Numbered from the stretch's first letter, positions 27,472 through 36,202 are shown. The stretch: DNA of 64,000 nt from Nocardioides sp. SR21 (GCF_022761125.1 NZ_JAKWJR010000004.1:310001-374000), one strand, 5' to 3'. The notes: generated by a model from the letters alone, not told the origin. A program made the numbers and translations.

Positions 27472-29089
27472 CGAAGCTGTTCCGGGGGTACGTCGCGTTC
27501 ACGTCGGTGATGACGTTGACGAGGTACGGCACGCCGGAGGCGAACGCGCGGTCCAGCGCCGGACCGACCTCGCGCGGGTCCGTCACGGTCTCGCCGCCAC
27601 CGCCGAGCGCGCGCACGACCGCGTCGTACCCGGTCTGGGGCGCCAGGTCCGCGATCACGTCGTACCCGTAGAGCATCTGCATCGGACCCTTCTCGAGGCC
27701 CCACGCGGAGTTGTTGCCCATCACCATCACGACCGGCAGGTTGTGGCGCACCAGTGTGTCGACGTCCATCAGCGAGAAGCCCGCGGCGCCGTCGCCGAGG
27801 AGCAGCACGACCTGCGCGGAGGGCCGCGCCAGCCGGGCCGCGATCGCCGCGCCGAGTCCGGCGCCGAGGCAGCCGTACGGGCCGGGGTCGAGCCAGCCGC
27901 CGGGCCGCTTGGGCTCGACGAACTTGCCGGCGAAGCTGACGAAGTCGCCACCGTCGCCGATGACCACGGCGTCGTCGGCGAGCCGCGGGACCAGCTCTCC
28001 GTAGATCCGGGCCGGGTGGATCGGGTCGGCCTCCGCGCCGAGCAGCGCGGCGTCGCGCTGGACGGCGGCCGCGACGGCGCCCTGCAGGTCGCCGGTCCAC
28101 GCGGACCAGTCCGGAGCCTGCAGCGCGTTCAGCAGCCCGTCGAAGACCGACGTGAGGTCGCCGGACACCGAGCCGGCGAGCGCGGCGTGCGTCGAGACCT
28201 GGCCGGGGGAGTCCGCGACGTGCACGACCTTCGCGTCCCCGAACACGCCGTACCCGAGACGGAAGTCCAGGGGCGTGCCGACCACGACGACGAGGTCGGC
28301 CTCCTTGAGTGCGTGGCTGCGCGCCTTGGTGACCAGCAGCGGGTGGCCGCCGGGCACGATGCCGCGACCCATCCCGTTGGTGATCGCGGGGATCCTGGCG
28401 GTCTCGACGAAGCGGAGCGCGGCCTCCTCGGCCCGGTCGGCCCACACGTCGGTGCCCAGGATCATCACGGGACGTACGGCGGCCGCGAGCAGCCCGGCGA
28501 CCGTGGCGATCGCGTCGGGGTCGGGGTCGGCGCCGCGCTGCGGGGCGACTGCGGGGAGGGTGCCGGTCGCGGAGTTGAACAGCTCGTCCATCGGCACGTC
28601 CACGAAGACCGGGCCGCGGTGCGACGAGCCGGCGGTCACGAACGCCTCGTGCATGCCGTCGAGCACGACGTCCGCGGTCGGGATCGTGCGGGCCAGCTTC
28701 GAGACCGGCGCGAAGATCGGGGGCTGGTCCAGCTCCTGCAGCGCACCGGTGCCCCAGCGGCTCTGCGGCGCGCGGCCGCCGACGACCACCATCGGCGAGC
28801 CCGCGAACTGTGCCTGCGCGACCGCGCTCAGCCCGTTCGTGGCGCCCGGGCCGGCGGTGAGCACCGCGAGACCGGGCACCCGGGTGAGCTTCCCGGTCGC
28901 CTCGGCGGCGAACGCCGCCGTCTGCTCGTGGCGCACGTCGAGCAGCCGCATCGGGGTCTCGGCCTTCACCGCGCCGTCGTACAGCGGGAAGACGTGCGCG
29001 CCGGAGAGGGTGAACATGGTCTCGACGCCGTGGGCCTGGGCCACGGAGACGGCGAGCTCGCCGGCGTGACCGGTCAGTTCGGAGGACAT
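27464..29089 (-). CDS. Thiamine diphosphate-dependent enzyme, acetolactate synthase-like
   Basis: This 541-residue enzyme has the three-domain order of the ThDP family (Pyr, middle, PP). The N-terminal glutamate needed for cofactor activation lies in AFAAEATGKL. The PP-domain motif GDGAAGFSLMDVDTLVRHN is near residue 430. Its oligomeric-sheet and active-site pattern is similar to 2-hydroxyacyl-CoA lyase or acetolactate synthase-like proteins. There is no small regulatory subunit gene alongside, which argues against a primary branched-chain acetolactate synthase. It leads a three-gene unit with the GNAT and thioesterase genes. Confidence 0.82.
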   Translation of the reverse strand: MSSELTGHAGELAVSVAQAHGVETMFTLSGAHVFPLYDGAVKAETPMRLLDVRHEQTAAFAAEATGKLTRVPGLAVLTAGPGATNGLSAVAQAQFAGSPMVVVGGRAPQSRWGTGALQELDQPPIFAPVSKLARTIPTADVVLDGMHEAFVTAGSSHRGPVFVDVPMDELFNSATGTLPAVAPQRGADPDPDAIATVAGLLAAAVRPVMILGTDVWADRAEEAALRFVETARIPAITNGMGRGIVPGGHPLLVTKARSHALKEADLVVVVGTPLDFRLGYGVFGDAKVVHVADSPGQVSTHAALAGSVSGDLTSVFDGLLNALQAPDWSAWTGDLQGAVAAAVQRDAALLGAEADPIHPARIYGELVPRLADDAVVIGDGGDFVSFAGKFVEPKRPGGWLDPGPYGCLGAGLGAAIAARLARPSAQVVLLLGDGAAGFSLMDVDTLVRHNLPVVMVMGNNSAWGLEKGPMQMLYGYDVIADLAPQTGYDAVVRALGGGGETVTDPREVGPALDRAFASGVPYLVNVITDVNATYPRNSFGV

Positions 29090-29098
29090 GCCCGCAGG

Positions 29099-29950
29099 TT
29101 ACTCACCCGTAGGGCGGAGGAAGGCGGCGTTCGACGACTTCAGCGCGTCGACCACGACCAGGAGCAGGTCCGAGCGCATCTGCGGCGGCTGCGAGCCGAG
29201 CGAGAGCTGGAGGTAGAGCGCCCGCAGGAAGGCCTCGGCGTTCCCGCCGGCGAGGTACGGGTCGCGCTCGTCGTACGACGCCCGGGTGCTCGCGGACGCG
29301 GCGAGCCGGGCGATCCACGGCTCCAGCACCCGCAGCGGCACCACGTTGCGTCGCAGCACGGCCATCGTGGCGTGCGCGAGCCGGTCCGGCTCGCCGCTGG
29401 TGAACAGCTGGTCGACCGGCAGCAGCACCCGGTCGGCGACGACGTCGAGGATCACCGTCAGCTCGGGCGTCGCCAGGTGCGGGGAGCCGGCGAGGGTCGC
29501 CAGCGTGTCCGCGCCATGGGCCACCGCGTGCGCCCAGCCCTTGCCGGGCACGAACCCGCGCAGGTCGCGCTCGCGCAGCAGCCAGGTCGACAGCCGGTCG
29601 CCCCACTCGAGGATCTTGCCGCCCGGCAGCAGCGGACGCCGGTTGTCGCGGGCGATGCACTCGCCGAGCACCAGCGCCGAGAAGCTGCGGCGGAACACGG
29701 TGTCGGTGCCCTGCTCGCCGAGGCCGATCCCGAGGCCGATCGCCATCCCGTCGCCGAGCCCGGCGAGGAGGTCGTCGTACACGCCGCGGTCGACCCAGGT
29801 CGTCAGCGTCGGGTACGCCGTCCCGTCGCGCTTGGCGGGGTCCGGGTCACCCAGCATCCGGGTCAGCTCGGCCGTCAGGTCGTCGAGCGGGCGGTCCGTC
29901 GGGACCGCCAGTCCGTCTGCGTGCACCTGCTGCCAGTACGCCCCGGACAT
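29099..29950 (-). CDS. DUF2785 family protein
   Basis: This 283-residue helical protein shows the DUF2785 hallmarks TLTTWVDRGVYDDLL, FRRSFSALVLGECIARDN, RGFVPGKGWAHAVAHGADTL and ARASYDERDPY-like segments. It is probably cytoplasmic with no membrane segment. ATG 29950 (MSGAYWQQVH) is preferred over further upstream codons, as it removes a poor N-terminal extension. It is nine bases upstream of the ThDP enzyme gene and divergent from pdtaS. Function unknown. Confidence 0.82.
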   Translation of the reverse strand: MSGAYWQQVHADGLAVPTDRPLDDLTAELTRMLGDPDPAKRDGTAYPTLTTWVDRGVYDDLLAGLGDGMAIGLGIGLGEQGTDTVFRRSFSALVLGECIARDNRRPLLPGGKILEWGDRLSTWLLRERDLRGFVPGKGWAHAVAHGADTLATLAGSPHLATPELTVILDVVADRVLLPVDQLFTSGEPDRLAHATMAVLRRNVVPLRVLEPWIARLAASASTRASYDERDPYLAGGNAEAFLRALYLQLSLGSQPPQMRSDLLLVVVDALKSSNAAFLRPTGE

Positions 29951-30016
29951 GGCCCCAGCATGCCAAATGCTGCCCACGTGTCCAGAAGGGGAGGGTCAGC
30001 ACCTAGCCTTGCGAGC

Positions 30017-31492
30017 GTGCCGACGATGACCGACCTGGTGCGCAGCCACACGGATCTGGACGACGAGGACGTCGCCTGGCTGCAGCTGCTCCAGGCGGAC
30101 TGGCAGATCATCGCCGACCTGTCGTTCGCGGACCTGGTGCTGTGGCTCCCGGACCGTGAGGGCAAGGGCTTCTGGGCGGCCGGGCAGATGCGGCCGACGA
30201 CCGGGCCGACGGCGTACGTCGACGACGTCCTGGGCACGTTCGTGCCGATCGGACGCCGGCCGCTGATCGACGCGGCGTACCTCCAGGGCCGGCTGGTCCG
30301 CGAGGGCGACCCCGAGTGGCGCGACGACGTGCCGGTGCGCGTCGAGACGATCCCCGTGCGCCGGGCCGGGCGGATCATCGCCGTCGTCGCGCGCAACACG
30401 AACCTGCTCGGGGTGCGCACCCCGAGCCGCCTGGAGCTGTCGTACCTCCAGACCGCCGCGGACCTGACCCAGATGATCGCCCACGGGCACTTCCCGGCGG
30501 CCGGGCAGCGCAGCGACCACGCGGACACGCCCCGGGTGGGCGACGGCTTCCTGCGCGTCGACAACGTCGGGCGAGTCGTCTACGCGAGCCCGAACGCGCT
30601 CTCGGTCTACCGGCGCCTCGGCCTCTCCGGTGACCTGGCCGGCCTGTCGCTGGCCGAGCTGACGCGCGACCTGGTCCCGCCGCGGCGCCGGCCGGACGAG
30701 GAGACGCTGAGCGCGGTGCTGGGCGGCCGCGCGCACCGCGACACCGAGATCGGGACCGACACGGTCTCGCTGATCGTGCGCTCGATCCCGCTGCGGCCCG
30801 CCGGCGACCACATCGGCGCGCTGATCCTGGTCCGCGACGTCACCGACCTGCGCCGCCGCGACCGGGAGCTGGTCACCAAGGACGCGACGATCCGCGAGAT
30901 CCACCACCGGGTGAAGAACAACCTCCAGACGGTCGCCGCGCTGCTACGGCTCCAGGCGCGCCGGATGGACTCCGAGAGCGCCCGGCTGGCGCTGGAGGAG
31001 GCGGTCCGTCGGGTCGGCTCGATCGCGCTCGTGCACGAGATGCTCAGCCAGTCGGTCGGCGAGCGCGTCGACTTCGACGAGATCGTGGACCCGCTGGGCC
31101 GGATGGTCACCGACGTGAGCGACCAGGGCGGCCGGATCCGGGTACGCCGCGACGGCGCGTTCGGCGAGCTGCCCTCGGAGTCGGCGACCGCGCTGGCGAT
31201 GGTCCTCACCGAGCTGCTGCAGAACGCCGTCGAGCACGGCTACGACCCGGGCGAGCCCGAGCTGGCCGGCGAGATCGTGCTGACCGTGCGCCGGATCGTC
31301 GGCCGGCTGCACGTGACCGTCGACGACGACGGCAAGGGGCTGCCCGAGGGCTTCGACCTGGACGGGTCGACGAACCTGGGCCTCTCGATCGTCCGCACGC
31401 TCGTGGAGTCGGAGCTGGGCGGCCAGCTGGAGCTGGGCCCGGTGCCGTCAGGGGCGGGGACCCGAGCCGCCCTCGACGTACCGATCGACTAG
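30017..31492 (+). CDS. pdtaS: Sensor histidine kinase PdtaS
   Basis: This 491-residue cytosolic kinase of the HisKA_2 type signals to the antitermination regulator PdtaR. An N-terminal GAF domain covers about 1-150, a PAS domain about 175-280. The phosphoacceptor is in the segment EIHHRVKNNLQTVAALLRLQ, and the ATPase has LTELLQNAVEHGYD and DDDGKGLPEGF. No membrane segment is seen. GTG 30017 gives VPTMTDLVRSHT, which aligns with M. tuberculosis Rv3220c (MSTLGDLLAEHT); an ATG at 30026 is the alternative. It is convergent with whiB1, as in mycobacteria. Confidence 0.92.
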   Translation: MPTMTDLVRSHTDLDDEDVAWLQLLQADWQIIADLSFADLVLWLPDREGKGFWAAGQMRPTTGPTAYVDDVLGTFVPIGRRPLIDAAYLQGRLVREGDPEWRDDVPVRVETIPVRRAGRIIAVVARNTNLLGVRTPSRLELSYLQTAADLTQMIAHGHFPAAGQRSDHADTPRVGDGFLRVDNVGRVVYASPNALSVYRRLGLSGDLAGLSLAELTRDLVPPRRRPDEETLSAVLGGRAHRDTEIGTDTVSLIVRSIPLRPAGDHIGALILVRDVTDLRRRDRELVTKDATIREIHHRVKNNLQTVAALLRLQARRMDSESARLALEEAVRRVGSIALVHEMLSQSVGERVDFDEIVDPLGRMVTDVSDQGGRIRVRRDGAFGELPSESATALAMVLTELLQNAVEHGYDPGEPELAGEIVLTVRRIVGRLHVTVDDDGKGLPEGFDLDGSTNLGLSIVRTLVESELGGQLELGPVPSGAGTRAALDVPID

Positions 31493-31514
31493 ATCAGCCC
31501 GGGATCAGCCGGGA

Positions 31515-31766
31515 TCAGGCGGTGCGGACCCGCGAGCGGGCGTTGCGGCGCTTGAGGGCGCGACGCTCGTCCTCGCCGAGCCCGCCCCACACGCCGTGGT
31601 CCTGGCCAGCCTCGAGCGCCCACGCGAGGCACTGCTCGCGCACCTCGCAGCGTCGGCACACCTGCTTGGCCTCCTCGATCTGGAGGATGGCCGGACCGGT
31701 GTTGCCGATCGGGAAGAACAGTTCCGGGTCCTCGTCGAGGCACGCAGAACGGTGGCGCCAATCCAT
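31515..31766 (-). CDS. whiB1: Iron-sulfur transcription factor WhiB1
   Basis: This 83-residue WhiB protein binds a 4Fe-4S cluster by C9, C37, C40 and C46, then has the GVWGG turn and a basic tail (RRALKRRNARSR) that contacts DNA. Both halves match WhiB1 (MDWRH...ALKRRNAR), which binds the primary sigma factor and is essential in mycobacteria. The convergent order with pdtaS is conserved. The ATG is preceded by GAGG at a usable spacing. Confidence 0.94.
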   Translation of the reverse strand: MDWRHRSACLDEDPELFFPIGNTGPAILQIEEAKQVCRRCEVREQCLAWALEAGQDHGVWGGLGEDERRALKRRNARSRVRTA

Positions 31767-31994
31767 GGCTGGGGAATCCCTCTTTCCTACACTTGCGCGG
31801 GCAGATCAGGGTCGAATGAAGACCTGCGTTGGAGCTAGATGGCGCCCCGAAGTGGACTCATTCACGAGCGCTCACCAAGCCTCGCAACTATTGGACCGTT
31901 AAACAACCCTTTCGATGGTTCTGTTCGTCACAGAGGTTACCGACGGGTTACCGCCCGGTGACCTGGCTCTTCTGGTCTCTTCTAGGCTCCATCC
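31767..31994. promoter_or_regulatory. Divergent intergenic region of whiB1
   Basis: These 228 bases are notably AT-richer than the surroundings and hold the promoters of whiB1 and of the membrane protein at 31995. No unambiguous -35/-10 pair or CRP-type palindrome was found by eye. Confidence 0.35.
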
Positions 31995-32393
31995 GTGACC
32001 GTACGCCCCCTCGACAACCCGGCCCCGCTCGTCGTGGCCGCCTCGCTGACCGCCGTCGAGGGGCTCGTGCTCCTCGGGTACGCCGTGCTCGAGCTGGCCA
32101 GCATCTCCTCCGACCGGCTGGCCGTCGCGCTCACGACCTCGGTGTTCTTCGCGGTGTACGGCGCCCTGCTGCTGGCCGCGGCGTGGGCACTGACCCATCG
32201 CCAGTCCTGGGCCCGCAGCCCCGTCGTGCTCGCCCAGCTGATCCAGCTCGGCGTGGCGTGGAGCTTCCGGGGCGGGGAGACGACCGCCGTGGCGGTCGCG
32301 ACCGCCCTGGTCGCGGTCGTGGTGCTGATCGGGCTGTTCGTGCCGGCCAGCATCGCCGCGCTCTCGGACGAGTCGGGTGACGAGCCGGTCTAG
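31995..32393 (+). CDS. Small four-helix membrane protein
   Basis: This 132-residue protein has four hydrophobic segments (about 12-35, 42-65, 75-92, 95-118) and a short acidic tail (SDESGDEPV). The GTG start at 31995 is used. There is no recognised domain. It ends four bases inside the convergent sigF gene. The type is widespread in actinobacteria without known role. Confidence 0.65.
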   Translation: MTVRPLDNPAPLVVAASLTAVEGLVLLGYAVLELASISSDRLAVALTTSVFFAVYGALLLAAAWALTHRQSWARSPVVLAQLIQLGVAWSFRGGETTAVAVATALVAVVVLIGLFVPASIAALSDESGDEPV

Positions 32394-33205
32394 CGCGACT
32401 CCTCCTCCATCGCGGCGCGCAGCTGCTCCAGGGTGCGGTTGAGCAGCCGGGAGACGTGCATCTGGGAGACGCCGATCTCCTCGGCGATCTGCGACTGGGT
32501 CATGTTCTTGAAGAACCGGAGCAGCAGGATCTTCTTCTCCCGCGGCTCGAGGCGGTCGAGCAGCGGCTTGATCGACTCCCGGATCTCGACGTGCTCCAGA
32601 CCCTCGTCGTCCATCCCGATCGCGTCGAGCATGGTGGCCGTGCTGTCGTCGCCGTTGTCGGTCGCGTCGAGCGACAACGTGGAGTAGGCGTTGCTCGACT
32701 CGATGCCCTCGACGATCTCCTCGACCGAGCAGCCGATCGCCTCGGCGAGCTCGCGCGGCGTGGGGGAGCGGCCCAGCGACTGGGTGAGCTCGGCGGTCGC
32801 CGAGCCGATCTGCATGCGCAGCTCCTGGAGCCGGCGCGGCACCCGGATCGCCCAGCCCTTGTCGCGGAAGTAGCGCTTGATCTCGCCGATGATCGTCGGG
32901 GTCGCGTACGTCGAGAACTCGACGCCGCGCTCGGTGTCGAAGCGGTCGACGGACTTGATCAGGCCGATCGTGCCGACCTGGACGAGGTCCTCGAGCGGCT
33001 CGCCGCGGTTGCGGAAGCGCCGGGCGCAGTGCTCGACCAGCGGCAGGTGCAGGTGCACCAGCGCGTCGCGGGCGGCGTCGCGGCTCGCCTCGGAGGCGCC
33101 CTCGTCGCGGAAGACCGAGAACAGCTCCGCGCTGCGGGCGCGGGTCAGCTCGACGCCGGTGAGCCCGTCCGGATCGTCGTCCACATCACCCTTCAGCAGT
33201 GACAT
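32390..33205 (-). CDS. sigF: General-stress sigma factor of the SigF/SigB family
   Basis: This 271-residue sigma factor has regions 2, 3 and 4: HLPLVEHCARRFRNRGEPLE and VGTIGLIKSVDRFD (region 2), RVPRRLQELRMQIGSATAEL (region 3), and LEPREKKILLLRFFKNMTQS with IGVSQMHVSRLLNRTLEQLR (region 4). It belongs to the SigF/SigB type controlled by partner switching. The gene follows rsbW with one base between, so both are in one unit. The anti-anti-sigma partner is not in this window. Confidence 0.92.
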   Translation of the reverse strand: MSLLKGDVDDDPDGLTGVELTRARSAELFSVFRDEGASEASRDAARDALVHLHLPLVEHCARRFRNRGEPLEDLVQVGTIGLIKSVDRFDTERGVEFSTYATPTIIGEIKRYFRDKGWAIRVPRRLQELRMQIGSATAELTQSLGRSPTPRELAEAIGCSVEEIVEGIESSNAYSTLSLDATDNGDDSTATMLDAIGMDDEGLEHVEIRESIKPLLDRLEPREKKILLLRFFKNMTQSQIAEEIGVSQMHVSRLLNRTLEQLRAAMEEESR

Positions 33206-33206
33206 C

Positions 33207-33611
33207 TCAGCGACCGTCGGTCTGGCCGGGCGCCATGGTGACGCTGACCGTGAACCGACCGTTGCTGCTGTCCGCGGACGCGTCGGTGGCCAGGGTCGCC
33301 AGGACCGTCCACGCGAAGCTGTCGTAGCGCGGGTCGACCGGTGCGTCGACCTCCACCCCGACGCTGACCGTCAGGGAGCCCGGGCTCATGAAGAACTGGC
33401 ACGTCAGGTCGGCGTCCCCGGCCGCGGCGGGCAGCACCATCGCGCTGGCCTCGCTGACCGCGATCCGCAGGTCCTCGATGTCGTCGATCGGGAAGTCCAG
33501 GCGCGCGGCCAGGCCCGCCGTCGTGGTCCGCAGCACCGACGCGTAAGCGCTGTCGGCGGGGACCCGCAGCTCGACGTCGGCGCGTCGGCCGTCCTGACCG
33601 ATCGATGTCAT
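33207..33611 (-). CDS. rsbW: Anti-sigma factor RsbW (serine-kinase type)
   Basis: This 134-residue protein has an ATPase fold of the GHKL type, as in RsbW/UsfX anti-sigma factors: LRIAVSEASAMVLPAA as the N-box-like segment and a conserved AWTVLATLATDA region near the end. RsbW binds the following sigma factor. The N-box is less typical (SEAS rather than NEA), as in UsfX of M. tuberculosis. The start is ATG 33611. It is directly upstream of sigF. Confidence 0.85.
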   Translation of the reverse strand: MTSIGQDGRRADVELRVPADSAYASVLRTTTAGLAARLDFPIDDIEDLRIAVSEASAMVLPAAAGDADLTCQFFMSPGSLTVSVGVEVDAPVDPRYDSFAWTVLATLATDASADSSNGRFTVSVTMAPGQTDGR

Positions 33612-33660
33612 GGGTTCCGTCCTTGAGGGGCTCGGGGTGGGGTGCCGGGAAACAGTATCC

Positions 33661-33686
33661 GTACCCGGCTCCCGGTCGCCCCTAAC
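33661..33686 (-). promoter_or_regulatory. Candidate SigF-type promoter of rsbW-sigF
   Basis: On the minus strand GTTA (complement of 33683-33686) is followed after 16 bases by GGGTAC (complement of 33661-33666). The SigF/SigB consensus is GTTT-N15-17-GGGTAY. Three of the four -35 bases and the whole -10 match. Transcription would start near 33650, about 40 bases before the rsbW ATG. The -35 part overlaps the stop codon of the upstream coiled-coil gene. Confidence 0.5.
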
Positions 33687-33924
33687 TGCCCGGCGAGCCG
33701 CTGGGCGCCTTCGCCTCGTCCAGGCGGACGAGGGCCGCGCGCAGCAGCGCGTCGTCCCGGTCGACCGCCGGGACCAGCACCTCGGTGACGACGTCGATGA
33801 GGTCGGAGAGGCGTTGGTTGAGCCGCCGCGTCTCCTGGATCTCCAGCTCGAGCTCCACGACGCGGCGCCGCAACGACACCGGTCCCAGGCGCAGCTTCAC
33901 CTGACGTCGATCGGACCTGTTCAT
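33682..33924 (-). CDS. Small coiled-coil protein (DUF6752-like)
   Basis: This 80-residue protein begins with a basic stretch (MNRSDRRQVKLRLGPVSLRRR) and then has a leucine-rich heptad pattern (VVELELEIQETRRLNQRLSD), suggesting a dimeric coiled coil. A short acidic-proline tail follows. ATG 33924 overlaps the end of the LicD-methyltransferase gene by ATGA. It resembles the DUF6752 family from memory, but this is not firm. It may be an adaptor of the surface-modification cluster. Confidence 0.6.
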   Translation of the reverse strand: MNRSDRRQVKLRLGPVSLRRRVVELELEIQETRRLNQRLSDLIDVVTEVLVPAVDRDDALLRAALVRLDEAKAPSGSPGS

Positions 33925-35468
33925 GACCACCTCACTACGAGACGACAGATGCGTGGGTTCTCGCCGTCGAACGGCGCCAGCCCCTTCCCGACCTCGCGGT
34001 GCAGGACGGTGCCGCCGGCCGCCTCGATCTCGGCGACGACCTGCTTCGGGTCGAGCAGCGTGCGGTAGTGGAAGGGGAACGCGCGGGCGCGCAGCGTTCC
34101 CTGCCACGTGCGGAACTCGAGGTACGTCGTACCGCCGCGACGCTGGACCATCCGGGCCCAGCGCCAGAACGTCTGCCGGGTGTCGGGCTCGATGGCGTCG
34201 AGCAGGAAGCGGGCGTAGACCACCTCGGCCCGCCGGGGTGCGTGCGCGAGACGCGCGCCGGTGGTCAGCGCGGAGTGGAGGTCGTTGAGGTTCAGCCAGG
34301 TCGGGCGGACCCGGACGCCCTGCTGCCCGGCGAGCCTGCGGCTGAGCTGCAGCGCCCGCGGGCTCCCGTCGAGCGCGGTGACGCGGTGGCCCTGCTGCGC
34401 GAAGAACACCGCGTCGCGACCGTTGCCGCAGCCGACGTCCAGCACGCGCTGGTCGGGCTCGAGCCGGTCGGCGACCCAGGTCGCGAACGGGCTCGGCGTG
34501 GTGGGCACCCGGTCCAGCGCCCGGGAGATGTAGAAGTCGCCCCAGTACCGGAGGTGCTTGCGGTTGTTGCGCAGCCACCCGTTGAGCCGGCGGACCGTCG
34601 CGCGGGTCGGCTCGAACTCGAACGCCGGGTCGGGGACCTGCCAGTTCGGCCCGTACGTCGTCTCCAGGAGCGCCTCGGGCAGGGCCGGCGCGGTGATGCT
34701 GCGTCCCTCGAGCGAGACCTTGCCTGCAGGCAGCAGCGCGGAGCGCGGCAGGTCGCCGGCGACGGACGGGACCATGTAGAACCGGTCGTCCACGTGGAAC
34801 GCCGCGAAGACGTCGATGCCGACCCGGCGGCCGCCGCCGGGGCGGGTCCAGATCTTGAAGTCACCGGCCGACATCCGGGTGATCCGCCAGCCGAGCGACC
34901 TCATGGTCTCCGCGGCCCGCCGGTTCTCGCGGATGACGTCGAACGGGTGGGTGTGCCGGCTCAGGTACGACACGTCCGCGTCGCAGTCGTGGCCGATGAC
35001 GTGCCCGTCGCGGACCGCGCCGAGCAGGCAGCCGAAGGACAGGAACGCGTCGAGCCCGCAGGCCTCGCGCAGGTCGTGCAGCACCTGCTCGACCGAGTCG
35101 AGGACGTCCGAGGTCAGGTCGTCGTCAGTCCTGTCGAACATGCGCTGGAGGTGGCCGGCCTTGTCGACGGCGACCGGGTGCCCGCTCTCGTCGACGACGC
35201 TGACCGGCCCGGCGCCGGCGCCGAACGCGACCTGTTGCCGGTGCACGGTCTCGCCGCTCGCGTGGCGCACCAGGCTGACGTCGGCCACCCCGTCCAGGTA
35301 CGGCGCGAGAGCCGTGGGCCAGGGGACCGGGCGCAGGCCGAACCGGGGCCGCTCGCGCTGCGGGTTGAACGACCACACGCGCTCGCCGGCGATCTTCACG
35401 TCGACGACGTCCCGGACGCCCGCGGGCACGCGGATGCCGTGACTACTCACCGCGAAGCGGTGGCGCAC
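33921..35468 (-). CDS. LicD-family phosphotransferase fused to a SAM methyltransferase
   Basis: This 515-residue protein has three parts. Residues 1-105 form a beta-rich N-terminal domain. Residues 110-310 resemble LicD/FKTN nucleotidyltransferase-like phosphotransferases: FLSFGCLLGAVRDGHVIGHD followed by CDADVSY, and RVGIDVFAAFHV. Residues 325-515 are a class I methyltransferase with motif I VLDVGCGNGRDAVFFAQ. LicD proteins attach phosphocholine or phosphodiester groups to surface glycans. The methyltransferase half is closely related to the next gene (35480-36202). The start is GTG 35468, eleven bases from that gene. Substrate unknown. Confidence 0.75.
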   Translation of the reverse strand: MRHRFAVSSHGIRVPAGVRDVVDVKIAGERVWSFNPQRERPRFGLRPVPWPTALAPYLDGVADVSLVRHASGETVHRQQVAFGAGAGPVSVVDESGHPVAVDKAGHLQRMFDRTDDDLTSDVLDSVEQVLHDLREACGLDAFLSFGCLLGAVRDGHVIGHDCDADVSYLSRHTHPFDVIRENRRAAETMRSLGWRITRMSAGDFKIWTRPGGGRRVGIDVFAAFHVDDRFYMVPSVAGDLPRSALLPAGKVSLEGRSITAPALPEALLETTYGPNWQVPDPAFEFEPTRATVRRLNGWLRNNRKHLRYWGDFYISRALDRVPTTPSPFATWVADRLEPDQRVLDVGCGNGRDAVFFAQQGHRVTALDGSPRALQLSRRLAGQQGVRVRPTWLNLNDLHSALTTGARLAHAPRRAEVVYARFLLDAIEPDTRQTFWRWARMVQRRGGTTYLEFRTWQGTLRARAFPFHYRTLLDPKQVVAEIEAAGGTVLHREVGKGLAPFDGENPRICRLVVRWS

Positions 35469-35479
35469 GGCGGCTCCGC

Positions 35480-36202
35480 TCAGTGCCGGCCCTCGGGGAA
35501 GTGGGCGACGATCCGGGCGACGTGCGGGTCCTCGGTCTTGTAGACCGCAAGCCCGCAGCCCTCCTCGCGGTAGGTCACCGCTCCGCCGAGGTCCTCGATC
35601 TCGAGCTCGACGACCATCGGGTCGATGAACTGGCGGAAGTGGTCGTCACCGAACAGGTGCTCCTGCCCGAGGTCCTTGCCGGTGCGGAACTCCAGGAACA
35701 GCTCGCCCCCGCCGCCGCGCAGCACGCTCGCGGCCAGCCGGATCAGGTTGGCCCGGCCGGCGTCCTCCAGGGAGTGCACCAGGAACCGGCCGTACACGGC
35801 GCGGACGGCGGGGGTCGCGGTGAGCGTTGCCGCGACGCGGGTGACCGCCTCGTCGTCGTACAGGTCGAGGAGGGCGAACTCCGAGCTCAGCCCGCGCGAC
35901 CGCGCGAGCGCGTTGCCGTTCGCGACCGCGGACTCCGCGAAGTCGAAGCCATGCACCTGGCGGCCGGTGCGGGCGAAGTAGAGCGAGTCGCGCGCGGTCC
36001 CGAAGCCGATCTCGACGACCTCGTGGCCGGCGGGCAGCTGCTGGTCGACCCACTCGGCGAACGCCGACGGCTCCTCGGGCACGCGGTCGCGGTCGGCTCC
36101 GGCGTAGAAGCCGTTCCAGTAGTCGTGGTGCCGCGGCGCGGTGGTGGGGACGATGGTCGGCTCCTCTGAACAGTGATCGAACTGTTGAACAATATCTCCC
36201 AA
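35480..36202 (-). CDS. Class I SAM-dependent methyltransferase
   Basis: This methyltransferase of about 240 residues has motif I VVEIGFGTARDSLYFARTG and the acidic motif II region. It shares with the C-terminal half of the LicD fusion the elements VYGRFLVHSL, LEFRTGK and the closing GCGLAVYKTEDPHVARIV. Tandem duplication is likely. The start is unclear: TTG 36202 has no good ribosome site. An ATC at 36157-36155 would be preceded by AGAGGAG at six bases and gives MVPTTAPRHHDYWNG, but ATC starts are rare. It lies 65 bases downstream of the acyltransferase gene. Confidence 0.72.
   Translation of the reverse strand: MGDIVQQFDHCSEEPTIVPTTAPRHHDYWNGFYAGADRDRVPEEPSAFAEWVDQQLPAGHEVVEIGFGTARDSLYFARTGRQVHGFDFAESAVANGNALARSRGLSSEFALLDLYDDEAVTRVAATLTATPAVRAVYGRFLVHSLEDAGRANLIRLAASVLRGGGGELFLEFRTGKDLGQEHLFGDDHFRQFIDPMVVELEIEDLGGAVTYREEGCGLAVYKTEDPHVARIVAHFPEGRH

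Noticed and set aside
27464..29089. Acetolactate synthase large subunit (ilvB)
   Set aside because: Family fold fits, but no ilvN or ilvC nearby and linkage to GNAT and thioesterase genes; kept as ThDP enzyme of unknown substrate.
27386..31492. Plus-strand open frame of 1368 codons
   Set aside because: Its first 870 codons are the antisense shadow of the ThDP enzyme and DUF2785 genes in a GC-rich genome; only the final part, from 30017, is the real pdtaS gene.
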